From contig CABRZP010000009.1 in NCBI GenBank assembly GCA_902475545.1, forward strand, positions 14,765 through 78,764: DNA of 64,000 nt, given 5' to 3'. The notes beneath the pieces are model-generated. The model did no database searches and was not told the origin of the DNA. It saw nothing but the letters and a program-made list of their open reading frames with translations. Origin of the DNA: an uncultured bacterium. Lineage in GTDB: Bacteria > Cyanobacteriota > Vampirovibrionia > Gastranaerophilales > Gastranaerophilaceae. The translations under genes were made by a program, and so were the position numbers. Of the stretch, positions 9,261 to 16,773 are shown piece after piece (positions within the stretch are counted from its first letter, which is position 1; every line of letters begins with the position of its first letter).

Positions 9261-9947
9261 TTATAAATCGTCAAAACCCGGAGAATAGGAAGGTAAGTTT
9301 TTATAACCGGTATTTTGCATAACAGCTTTTTTAATATATTTGTTTGAATAATTTCCTTTTTCTAATAATTTTTTTAACGTATTTTCACGCTTAACAAGCG
9401 GATGTTCTTCTTTTTCAATATCATTATATTTTTTTGTGATATCGTTCCAAACAACGGCTTCCATTGTCCACGCATAAGTTTCTTCTGCGAGTGAGTTATA
9501 TTCATCTTGATGCAGGGCTTCGTGAGCAAGAAGGGCTGCAAGTGCACCTGCAGGTGCATTTTTATGTTTGTTATTTATATAGATATATAAACTTTTACCT
9601 TTTTTCCAGCCTAACGCATCAAAAGTTGCATATTCCTGATTAATTTGTCCTAAATCTCTAAATTCAATTTTTACAGGTTTTCCTGATAGGTTATTGCCTA
9701 AAATTGCATTTCTTGAAAACATTCCGTGTTCTGTATCTTTTAACATATCAAGAGCAACATAAAAAACTTCATCTTTACCAACATCTTTGTATCCCGGAGT
9801 AATTTGTTTAATATATTGCGGGGTATATTTTGCAGGATACTGATGTGGAACACTGTATTCTACTGGTGCTGCAAATGCAAAATTTCCGAACGTCAGATAG
9901 ACAGCGGTTATAGTTAATATTTTTACTATATTTCTTTTTATACTCAT
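9261..9947 (-). CDS. Secreted putative zinc metallopeptidase (HExxH)
   Basis: 228 aa with a good signal peptide (TITAVYLTFGNFAFAAP, cleavage near residue 26). It has an HEALH motif at residues 142-146 in a helix-like context (ALAALLAHEALHQDEYNSL), followed within ten residues by EE, candidates for the third zinc ligand. No named peptidase family is recognised. It lies on the same strand just upstream of the CtpA-type protease, with a 75-nt gap, so a shared envelope proteolysis role is possible. Confidence 0.75.
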   Translation of the reverse strand: MSIKRNIVKILTITAVYLTFGNFAFAAPVEYSVPHQYPAKYTPQYIKQITPGYKDVGKDEVFYVALDMLKDTEHGMFSRNAILGNNLSGKPVKIEFRDLGQINQEYATFDALGWKKGKSLYIYINNKHKNAPAGALAALLAHEALHQDEYNSLAEETYAWTMEAVVWNDITKKYNDIEKEEHPLVKRENTLKKLLEKGNYSNKYIKKAVMQNTGYKNLPSYSPGFDDL

Positions 9948-10014
9948 ACTACCTCAAATCTCCCTAAATTAAATTCATAATATGTATTATAATTACGTTT
10001 TTAGGGAAGGCAAA

Positions 10015-11589
10015 TTAATTTTTCTTTTTTCTGTTAAGTTTAACTAGTTCTGAATACATAAACTTATATTCATTTGAACTATCAAGATTTTCGGCTTCCG
10101 AAATATATTCAAGAGCAGTTTTGTAATCTTCTTGAGCCTTGTAAAATTCACTCATTTTTGCATAATATTTAGGATTATTCAAATCGTATAAAATTGCTCG
10201 TTTCATGCATTCTACAGCTTCTTCTAAATCCCCTGTCTTTTCTCTGACAAGTGCCAGATAATAATAACCTTCGGAACAGTTAATATCAAGGGAAATAGCT
10301 TCTTGAGCATACGATTTTGCTGTTTCAAAATCCTCTTTTAAAAATGCCGATTTTGCACCAAGAATATCACCACAAATATAATTCGAATTTATTTCAAGGA
10401 TTTTTTCAGCAATTTCTAAGGCTTTATCATAGTCTTTTTCTTTAATATATATTTCTGCCAAATCGTTTAAATAATTAAGATTTTCAGGATTTTTAGAAAT
10501 TACTTCATTTATTAAATTTTTGGCTTTATCAAAAATATTCAAATCTGCATAAATTCCTGCGAGTGAAATTTTTGTAAAATCATCATCAAATCCTTTTTTG
10601 AGATTATCTTCAAGAATATCTTTTGCTTCAATATAGTTTTTATTTTGAGCAAGAAGAAGTCCTTTTAAAACTCTTGCTTGAGAATGTTCAGGTTGGCTGT
10701 TTAAAATCGCATCAACTTCTTTTAATGCTCGTGAATAATCTTTTTTATCAAAGTATAAATATGCAAGTGAATATCTATAATCAAGGTTATCAGGATTTAA
10801 ATATAAAGCTTTTAAATATGCTTTTTGTGCTTCTTCAAGCCATCCGTTATAAAAATAAGCGTTTGCAAGATTATATATATATTTAGAATTTGAATTGTCT
10901 AAATTGGAAGCTTTTGAAAAATCTTTTATTGCTTCTACAAAATTCATATTTTCAAGTTCAAATAATCCAAGATAATTTAGGACTTCGGCATTTTGTGAAT
11001 TTTTGCCAATTTTTGAGAAAATTTCTTTAGCTTCCTCCAATTGATCTTCATCAAATTTGATTTTTCCTTTGAGTAATAAAACTTCTTCGTTATCATCTTC
11101 ACAAGTTGCTAAAAATTCTCTGGCTTTTACGGTTTCTCCATTTAGGTAGAAAGCATTTGCACATTCAATTCGTACTTCGGTATTAAAATATTCAGAATTT
11201 TCGTATTTTCCAATTTCATCAAATAATTTTAATTTTGCCAAAATTTTAATTAATTCTTTTAAATTGTTAGAATTAGGAATATTCTCAAATAGTTGTTGAG
11301 AAATTTCTAATGCATCATTTAAATTTCCCTGACGTTCTTTGATTGTGCGTGTGAGTTTTAAACTTGCAGAATGATTTGGATTAATTGTTAAAACTTTTTC
11401 AAGGTATTGTATTGCTCTTGTATAATTATTAATCAAGAAATACAATTCACCTATTTGGAATAGGATTTCAATATTATCATTTTCCAACTCAAGAGCTTTA
11501 TACAAAAGTTCTATAGCAGGTTTATAATATTTTTGTTCTCTTAATTCAAATGCTTGTTTGATATATTGTAAACTTTGTTTCTCTTCCAT
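10015..11589 (-). CDS. Tetratricopeptide repeat protein
   Basis: 524 aa made almost entirely of TPR helices; roughly 13 repeats can be counted by the recurring A/G...Y...G...A spacing (for example ALELENDNIEILFQIGELYF and AISLDINCSEGYYYLALVRE). No signal peptide or membrane helix, so a cytoplasmic scaffold is likely. It lies 13 nt downstream of the DivIC-like gene on the same strand, so the two form an operon. Confidence 0.9.
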   Translation of the reverse strand: MEEKQSLQYIKQAFELREQKYYKPAIELLYKALELENDNIEILFQIGELYFLINNYTRAIQYLEKVLTINPNHSASLKLTRTIKERQGNLNDALEISQQLFENIPNSNNLKELIKILAKLKLFDEIGKYENSEYFNTEVRIECANAFYLNGETVKAREFLATCEDDNEEVLLLKGKIKFDEDQLEEAKEIFSKIGKNSQNAEVLNYLGLFELENMNFVEAIKDFSKASNLDNSNSKYIYNLANAYFYNGWLEEAQKAYLKALYLNPDNLDYRYSLAYLYFDKKDYSRALKEVDAILNSQPEHSQARVLKGLLLAQNKNYIEAKDILEDNLKKGFDDDFTKISLAGIYADLNIFDKAKNLINEVISKNPENLNYLNDLAEIYIKEKDYDKALEIAEKILEINSNYICGDILGAKSAFLKEDFETAKSYAQEAISLDINCSEGYYYLALVREKTGDLEEAVECMKRAILYDLNNPKYYAKMSEFYKAQEDYKTALEYISEAENLDSSNEYKFMYSELVKLNRKKKN

Positions 11590-11602
11590 AATTTATCCAT
11601 TT

Positions 11603-12079
11603 CTATTCTTCAACAACTTCTTGCGGAATATAAATCTGACTTGCCGGTTCTATTTCTTGTGATTTATTTTTATTTTTGAACCCTTTAAAATTCCATACAG
11701 ATTTTTTCTTTTTAGGAGTTTCAACTTTTTTATTTATAATAATTAAAACTTCGTCTTCACCCGCCATTTTTAAATTATTTCTTGCAATACCTTCAAGACT
11801 GTTATCAGATGTAACCATTCTTTTTTCAGATTTTAAATCTTGATTTCTCATTTGTGCGGATTTTAAAAGATTTTTGAGTGTAACCATTTTACCTTGGTAG
11901 GAAATAATTTTTGTTACATTGAGAATTGCCCCATATCCTATTTGAATCAGGCAGAATATTAATGCAAAAGTGAGAAACGAATAATAAAAACCTATTTTTT
12001 TACTCCGTTTTCGCTTCTTTTGATTTTGTTTTTCCGGATTAGAATTTTCTACTGCCAAAATTAAGTCCTCTTGTTTCAA
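11603..12079 (-). CDS. FtsL/DivIC-like septum formation initiator protein
   Basis: 158-aa bitopic protein: basic N-terminal cytoplasmic tail (KQNQKKRKRSKK), one membrane helix (about residues 30-52), a short coiled coil (about 60-95), then ARNNLKMAGEDEVLI, the typical ending of FtsB/DivIC proteins (pfam04977). This family stabilises the divisome. The 40-aa basic C-terminal extension after that motif is unusual. It is co-directional with the TPR gene downstream and the beta-rich envelope gene upstream. Confidence 0.82.
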   Translation of the reverse strand: MKQEDLILAVENSNPEKQNQKKRKRSKKIGFYYSFLTFALIFCLIQIGYGAILNVTKIISYQGKMVTLKNLLKSAQMRNQDLKSEKRMVTSDNSLEGIARNNLKMAGEDEVLIIINKKVETPKKKKSVWNFKGFKNKNKSQEIEPASQIYIPQEVVEE

Positions 12080-12123
12080 TTATAAACAAAATTTAGCTTT
12101 CGGACAAAAATGTTTTTAGAAAT

Positions 12124-13047
12124 TTACAATTTAAATTTGGTTGAAAATTTAAATTGATTTCGGATTACTACGTTGTTATAATCGTAAGTTTGATTGGCAC
12201 CTAATTCCAGTCTAAGTCTGTCTTCGTCTTTTTTCCCTAATGGATTTATTGAAATCATAAATTCTGCTTTTCTTCTTTCTCTTGTTATATCAGCAGAAAG
12301 AGTTTCTTTTAAAGAAACATATTGATTTAGTTTCCATTCAGGAGAAAAATAAAAGTTATCATTATAATTATTATTGGTTGAATTAATTGTTTTCATATAT
12401 GCGGTACTTAAAGCGAAATTTTTATGTGCATATCTTGAAAAAATTCCTGAGGATTGTTCAAATTCGCCATAATCAATACATTGATTATACATTGTTCCGG
12501 CACTAAATCCGCCTTTTTGTCTATAGTTAGTACTTGATAACGGAGAAATGTTATATTCTGTTCCGTTGTATTTTGAATACAGATTATTATTGAATTTTAA
12601 AGAAGTATCAGGCGAATATGAAAATTTTTCACTTTGAACTCTGAAAGGTCTTCTTATATTAACAGTTAAAATTTCGTCGGTCAAATCTTCAAGAGAAATA
12701 GTGTTTTCTTCATCTTCCGTATATTGAGCATAACCTTGTAATACATCAGAATAAAGGTTATCCAATTCATCTTCGGCAGAAGACTCTTTGTTGGTTTCTT
12801 CATCTGGGATATCTTCTTCATCAGAAGGTTTTCTTGATGTATCTGCAGTAACATCATCAGATACGATATCTTCTTGAACCTCTTCCTGAGCAGTATTATC
12901 CTCTTGAATTTCAGGTTCATCGTCAGGAATATGATAAACAAAAACAATAGTTTTTGGTAAGTTATCAATATCTTCTGCTCTAACTTCTGAAATACAAGGG
13001 ATTAATGCTAGTATGAAAAGTATTAAAAGTAATCTAATCTTTTTCAT
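12124..13047 (-). CDS. Secreted protein with acidic linker and beta-rich (possible outer-membrane barrel) C-terminus
   Basis: 307 aa. The N-terminus is a signal peptide (LLLILFILALIPCISEVRA). Residues 35-110 are a Glu/Asp-rich, disordered linker. From about 130 to the end the sequence alternates polar and aromatic residues in strand-like runs and finishes with QFKFSTKFKL, like the last strand of a small outer-membrane barrel, though the terminal residue is Leu, not Phe. No family name is recognised. First gene of the minus-strand envelope/division operon. Confidence 0.7.
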   Translation of the reverse strand: MKKIRLLLILFILALIPCISEVRAEDIDNLPKTIVFVYHIPDDEPEIQEDNTAQEEVQEDIVSDDVTADTSRKPSDEEDIPDEETNKESSAEDELDNLYSDVLQGYAQYTEDEENTISLEDLTDEILTVNIRRPFRVQSEKFSYSPDTSLKFNNNLYSKYNGTEYNISPLSSTNYRQKGGFSAGTMYNQCIDYGEFEQSSGIFSRYAHKNFALSTAYMKTINSTNNNYNDNFYFSPEWKLNQYVSLKETLSADITRERRKAEFMISINPLGKKDEDRLRLELGANQTYDYNNVVIRNQFKFSTKFKL

Positions 13048-13126
13048 AATGATATTTTACACTATAATTTTAAATACATCAATCAGTTATTAGGACTAGG
13101 AAAATAAATTCATAAAAATATAAGAC

Positions 13127-13155
13127 TTGACAAAGGATTTAATATGTGATAATAT
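13127..13155 (+). promoter_or_regulatory. Sigma-70-type promoter upstream of the flagellar operon
   Basis: TTGACA at 13127-13132 is followed by TGTGATAATAT. The -10 is either GATAAT (15-nt spacer, with extended TG) or TAATAT (17-nt spacer). It lies about 200 nt before the first flagellar gene. I see no sigma-28-type sequence. Confidence 0.65.
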
Positions 13156-13180
13156 ACAGGTGGGGTAAATGTATATTTAT

Positions 13181-13218
13181 AAGTCTTATCAATTTGATGA
13201 GACTTTCTTTTTGTCTTG
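13181..13218 (+). terminator. Intrinsic terminator in the flagellar leader (possible attenuator)
   Basis: AAGTCTTATCA pairs with TGATGAGACTT (11 bp, one G-U) around a 3-nt loop, followed by a T-rich tract. It lies about 25 nt after the predicted start of transcription and 130 nt before the flagellar genes, so it would end most transcripts early unless it is overridden. Read in reverse, the tract is not T-rich, so it is plus-strand specific. Confidence 0.65.
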
Positions 13219-13349
13219 TTGACTTTTTTATAATCCTCATTAAATACATGCAAAAGTCCTACAAATAGATGATTTTTGTCAAAAACATTGAAAAAATCTA
13301 TCAAAATGTTCGACAATAGATAATGAATAAGCATGTTAGAGGTAGTAGA

Positions 13350-14048
13350 ATGCGATTAAACAGTGGAATATTTTTCAATGACAGCGGTTTGACCGCATCT
13401 ATCAGGGCAATGCACCTTGATAGTGAACTTATTGGAATAAGTAATGAAAATGTCGGCGGTTTTGATAAAGTCGGTTATCAAAGAAAAGAAGCTGTTGTTT
13501 CTTCGTTTGCCGAATATCTTGGTGTGCATGCTCTATCAACTACCAGAGATGATAAAGTCGGACGTATTTCGGTTTCGCCAAATCCTCTTGACATTGCTCT
13601 TGCGAATAAAGGTTATTTTCAGACTGAAACTGAAAATGGTGTAAAATTAACTCGTGATGGGCGTTTTAAGATAGGTAAAGATGGTACTTTATTAACTCTT
13701 GAAGATGCTAAGGTTTTATCAAATGCCGGTGTACCTATAAAATTTCCGTTTATACCTCAGGATTTGAAACAGGTTAAAGTTGACAAGACAGGTAAAATAA
13801 CTATTTTTAATCCAGAAACACATAAATTGGTTAAAATTGGTAATATCGGTATTGTAGATGCGAACGGAATTGCGGTTATGGATCCAAATGTTAAACAAGG
13901 CTATAACGAATATTCTAACGTAGCTTTGCAAGAAGAATTTATTAAGATGATGCCGATTATGAAAAATTTTGATGCAAACAGACAAATGTTCATGCTCCAA
14001 AATTCAGTGTTAGGTAAAACAATTTCTCAGCTAAGTTCAGCGTCGTAA
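13350..14048 (+). CDS. Flagellar rod/hook-basal body protein, FlgF/FlgG family
   Basis: Axial protein of the flagellar rod. I start it at the ATG at 13350, preceded by AGAGGT; the ATG 27 nt upstream lacks a Shine-Dalgarno. Family marks are an N-terminal helix region with SNENVGGFDKVGYQR replacing the usual ANN-hinge, then PNPLDIALANKGYFQ and LTRDGRFKIGKDG (the FlgF/G beta domain), and a C-terminal helix. The N-terminal hinge is more diverged than in the next gene. FlgF cannot be told from FlgG with certainty. Confidence 0.85.
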   Translation: MRLNSGIFFNDSGLTASIRAMHLDSELIGISNENVGGFDKVGYQRKEAVVSSFAEYLGVHALSTTRDDKVGRISVSPNPLDIALANKGYFQTETENGVKLTRDGRFKIGKDGTLLTLEDAKVLSNAGVPIKFPFIPQDLKQVKVDKTGKITIFNPETHKLVKIGNIGIVDANGIAVMDPNVKQGYNEYSNVALQEEFIKMMPIMKNFDANRQMFMLQNSVLGKTISQLSSAS

Positions 14049-14062
14049 GATGAGGTTTAAAC

Positions 14063-14779
14063 ATGTATAACTTACAAGCAATAATTTCAAAAGGTACAAA
14101 TAACGCACTTATTCAATTTGAGCGTTTTGGTGAGATTGCGAATAATTTATCAAACACCCAAACAAATGGTTATAAAAAAGTAACTTTTGAACAAATATTG
14201 AGAGAAGACGGATATCTTACAGGAACAGTCAGAACAGATTATTCTCAGGGTTCAATCAGAATAACAAGTAATCCTTATGATGTTGCAATTGATGGTCCGG
14301 GTTTTATTCCTGTTGTTTCTCCGTCAGGTGAAGTGCAATACACAAGAGACGGTTCTTTTAGACAAGGTAAAAACGGTTATCTTACAACCAGTGACGGCTG
14401 GATTGTTGGAGAAGGTATTAAAATTCCTACAAACTGCTACAAATTCACCATTAAAACGAACGGTGATGTTATGGTTTATGACAACCGTGGAGATAAACCG
14501 ACCAAAGTTGGTACAATTCCTTTGATAAGGTTTGACAATCCGGATGGTATGAAAACTTCTGATATGAACCGTTTAATTGCAACCGAAGATGCCGGTGAAG
14601 GCAGATTGATAAAAGGGCATGAAACAATTAAACAAAACAATTTGGAAAGAGCGAATGTAAGTGTTTACCAATCTGCAACAGATTTATTAAGACTTAATGC
14701 CTCAATGCTTGCAAGTATGCAGATGCTTAAACTTGCAGATCAAATGTACAACAAATCAATTAATATCAGAGAAGGTTAA
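14063..14779 (+). CDS. Flagellar rod/hook-basal body protein, FlgF/FlgG family
   Basis: The second rod-type axial protein (238 aa), 14 nt after the first. It shows the ANNLSNTQTNGYKK hinge near residue 30, NPYDVAIDGPGF and YTRDGSFRQGKNGYL of the central domain, and the NLERANVSVYQSATDLLRLN C-terminal helix (compare FlgG's NVNVVEE region). This is closer to classical FlgF/FlgG than its upstream neighbour. It has no signal peptide, as expected for a substrate of the flagellar type III export apparatus. Confidence 0.88.
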   Translation: MYNLQAIISKGTNNALIQFERFGEIANNLSNTQTNGYKKVTFEQILREDGYLTGTVRTDYSQGSIRITSNPYDVAIDGPGFIPVVSPSGEVQYTRDGSFRQGKNGYLTTSDGWIVGEGIKIPTNCYKFTIKTNGDVMVYDNRGDKPTKVGTIPLIRFDNPDGMKTSDMNRLIATEDAGEGRLIKGHETIKQNNLERANVSVYQSATDLLRLNASMLASMQMLKLADQMYNKSINIREG

Positions 14780-14804
14780 TAATAACTGAAAGGTGTAAAA
14801 TATA

Positions 14805-15152
14805 ATGTATACTTCTTTAGACAGTATGGGTAAAGTTTCATTAATGATGGATTTGATTTCTCAAAGACAGAGAGCTTTAGGGTCAAATGTAGCTAACGTA
14901 GATACTCCGGGATATATCAGACAAGATATAAGCTTTGGACAGTATTTGAGTACAATGAATAGTCCTTTAGAAACAAGATTATCTGAAAAACTAGGACCTT
15001 CCGCTATTGTAACAGAACAATCCGAAGATCCTGTTAATCCTGCAAATGAACTTTTGCAAATGCAGGAAAACTCTATTCTTTATTCAATGGCAACAAGAAG
15101 AATGTCTAATATTGTTACACAAATGAAAACAGTAATTAACGTAGGTAAATAA
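14805..15152 (+). CDS. flgB: Flagellar basal-body rod protein FlgB
   Basis: Proximal rod subunit. 115 aa, with the N-terminal helix and hinge ALGSNVANVDTPGYIRQDISF and the C-terminal helix (QMQENSILYSMATRRMSNIV) typical of FlgB. The sequence is somewhat shorter than the usual 130 aa. It sits between a FlgF/G-type gene and flgC, 19 nt from the latter, so it belongs to one rod operon. Confidence 0.9.
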   Translation: MYTSLDSMGKVSLMMDLISQRQRALGSNVANVDTPGYIRQDISFGQYLSTMNSPLETRLSEKLGPSAIVTEQSEDPVNPANELLQMQENSILYSMATRRMSNIVTQMKTVINVGK

Positions 15153-15171
15153 TTTGGAGGCGGTGATATAA

Positions 15172-15615
15172 ATGGGTATAATGGAATCAATTGACATAGG
15201 TGCAAATGCATTAAAAGTTCATGGTAAAAGAATTGATGTTCACGCAAAAAACATTGCAAACCTTGATACTCCAAATTATGTAAGAAAAATTCCGGTATTA
15301 AATGCAAAGGATGATATTTCCTTCCATGGAGTGATGAACAGCATGAAAGAAGATGCTTTTGGAGTTGGAACATTACCTTATCTTCAGGGCGGAGTTAATT
15401 TTTCCGGAGTTGTTGAAGATCCGACTTTAGGTGCGAAAATATACAAACCGGGTCATCCTGATGCTGATGAAAATGGTTATATAAGAGCTTCAAATGTGAA
15501 CGCTATGGTTGATATTGCGGATGCTTTGATGGCGCAAAGGGCATACGAAGCAAACCTTGCTTTAGTTAGTATTTCTAAATCAATGGCTCAAAAAGCAATT
15601 GAAATTGGCAGATAG
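15172..15615 (+). CDS. flgC: Flagellar basal-body rod protein FlgC
   Basis: Proximal rod subunit, 147 aa. HAKNIANLDTPNYVRK is the conserved hinge, KPGHPDADENGYIRASNVN the FlgC signature, and DALMAQRAYEANLALVSISK the C-terminal helix. GGAGG precedes the ATG. The expected fliE does not follow; a small membrane protein with its own promoter comes next, so the rest of the flagellar set must lie elsewhere. Confidence 0.95.
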   Translation: MGIMESIDIGANALKVHGKRIDVHAKNIANLDTPNYVRKIPVLNAKDDISFHGVMNSMKEDAFGVGTLPYLQGGVNFSGVVEDPTLGAKIYKPGHPDADENGYIRASNVNAMVDIADALMAQRAYEANLALVSISKSMAQKAIEIGR

Positions 15616-15630
15616 TATTAAAAGGTAAAT

Positions 15631-15660
15631 TTGTCAAGCAAAATAGGTTTGTAATATAAT
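15631..15660 (+). promoter_or_regulatory. Promoter giving a leaderless transcript
   Basis: TTGTCA at 15631-15636, an 18-nt spacer, and TATAAT at 15655-15660. Only 6 nt separate the -10 from the next ATG, so transcription should begin at or next to the start codon. Confidence 0.7.
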
Positions 15661-15666
15661 TTATAC

Positions 15667-16074
15667 ATGAGAATTGTAAAATTTAAAAAATTTATTTCAT
15701 GGAATGTAATATCTTTAATAGGATATTTAAGTCTTGTTATTGTGGCATATTTCACAGTTGTACTTTTGCTTTCTGTATCAGAAATAGGTATGCGTGCGGA
15801 TTTGAATAAGTATTTCTATGAATATATAGTAAAACATGTAATATTTCCATATTTAGATTTTTATAAAATACAGTTAGGTTTAATATTTTTATTATTAATT
15901 TGTTCAAAATTTGAGGATAAATATTATAGACGAGAAGGCAAATTAGGATTGCATTTATTTGAGCATCATCAAAATTTTTATTCTGCTGTATTTATAACAG
16001 GATTAATTTTAAATATTTGTCCAATGTATTTATTGATATTGTTGATATTGAAAATTTCTATGATGATGCACTAG
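15667..16074 (+). CDS. Small integral membrane protein
   Basis: 135 aa with three hydrophobic segments (about residues 13-36, 62-80 and 108-130), the second preceded by an aromatic-rich loop and followed by basic residues. No domain is recognised. A near-consensus promoter lies directly on its start codon. It separates the flagellar operon from the tRNA-Leu region; a motility link cannot be shown. Confidence 0.65.
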   Translation: MRIVKFKKFISWNVISLIGYLSLVIVAYFTVVLLLSVSEIGMRADLNKYFYEYIVKHVIFPYLDFYKIQLGLIFLLLICSKFEDKYYRREGKLGLHLFEHHQNFYSAVFITGLILNICPMYLLILLILKISMMMH

Positions 16075-16307
16075 AAAATTTTTATGCTAAAATTGAGAAT
16101 GTAGGTTGAGATACACTCTTCCGAGCGAGATTTTCCGGTGAAGACTTTGTCGAAGAGATTAATCGGAAAAATGACAATTTAATATAATAAAATGTATAGG
16201 TCGTAGTGACACTCTGTCGACGAAAAAGATTAAGTATCTTTTGAGGAGAGGGTTCGAGCCGAGCGAGAACATCCGTTACTACGACGCGGAAATTACGAGA
16301 AAATCTT
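16075..16307 (+). other. Structured non-coding region upstream of tRNA-Leu with a tRNA-like relic
   Basis: This 230-nt stretch is richer in GC than its surroundings. At 16200-16285 it starts GTCGTAGTGAC and ends GTTACTACGAC, so it can close an 11-bp stem identical over 7 bp to the acceptor stem of the tRNA-Leu that follows, and it contains a T-loop-like GGGTTCGAGCC. The motif CCGAGCGAGA followed by TCCG occurs twice, near 16123 and 16258. It looks like a degenerate tRNA plus imperfect repeat copies. The open frame on the minus strand here has no coding support. Confidence 0.5.
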
Positions 16308-16388
16308 GTCGTAGTGGCGGAATGGTAGACGCGCACGCTTGAGGGGCGTGTGGAGAGATCTGTGGGGGTTCGAGTCCCCCCTACGACA
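16308..16388 (+). tRNA. tRNA-Leu (anticodon GAG)
   Basis: Class II tRNA. Acceptor GTCGTAG / CTACGAC, D-arm with GGCGGAATGGTAGACGC, anticodon stem CACGC/GCGTG around TTGAGGG (anticodon GAG), variable arm of about 13 nt, and T-arm GGGGG-TTCGAGT-CCCCC. The discriminator is A, as expected for leucine, and CCA is not encoded. Its last bases are the start of the 55-bp repeat bounding the mobile element, and the tRNA remains intact after the insertion. Confidence 0.96.
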
Positions 16389-16437
16389 AATTTAAATATG
16401 TAAGAGGTTTTATTGAATAGAGCTTGGACAATTCTTC
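16383..16437 (+). repeat. attL-like 55-bp direct repeat
   Basis: It begins ACGACAAATTTAAATATGTA at the tRNA-Leu 3' end and matches 31369-31423 base for base over 55 nt; the flanking base differs on each side. It also carries the first nine codons of the membrane-protein gene now found at 31399, here cut short by a TAG. Confidence 0.93.
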
Positions 16438-16540
16438 TATAGGTTTTCAGGACAGTTTGGATGCGTTTATATTGGCTATGATTCCATGTTATTGGGAGTT
16501 TAAGGCAGATTTATAGTATAGAGATTTGCCGGTCCATTTT

Positions 16541-16663
16541 TGCACTTTTGTCCCAAATTTTGCACTAATTTGCACCAAAAACTTGTCACCCTGAACTGGT
16601 TTCAGGGTCTATTTAGCATGGCATTTGACTATTAGCGAGTGCAGAATAGTGCAACATAGTGCA
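16541..16663. repeat. Phased TGCAC/GTGCA array at the left end of the element
   Basis: TGCAC occurs at 16541, 16561 and 16571; the inverse GTGCA occurs at 16639, 16649 and 16659. The spacings are 10 or 20 bp, one helical turn, and the two halves face each other around a hairpin (ACCCTGAA / TTCAGGGT, 16588-16608). This looks like an array of protein-binding sites just upstream of the transposase, comparable in position to MuA/TnsB end sites or an operator. The rest of 16438-16773 holds nothing else I can support. Confidence 0.65.
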
Positions 16664-16773
16664 AAAATAATTTATCTTTTAGTTTGATATGTGTCAAAAT
16701 GTCTCTGAGATTGAGCTTTGGGACTTGATTTATTTCGAAAGGTGAGTGATGAATGTGTGTGAGGTAACTTTTT

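Noticed and set aside
13110..13334. Minus-strand 74-codon frame in the flagellar leader
   Set aside because: No ribosome-binding site, and the stretch is explained by the promoter, terminator hairpin and leader.
16082..16336. Minus-strand 84-codon frame upstream of and into tRNA-Leu
   Set aside because: It overlaps the tRNA 5' part and structured repeats, lacks a Shine-Dalgarno and has RNA-like composition.
16588..16608. Terminator at the ACCCTGAA/TTCAGGGT hairpin
   Set aside because: No T-tract follows on either strand; it looks like a palindromic repeat between the two phased arrays.
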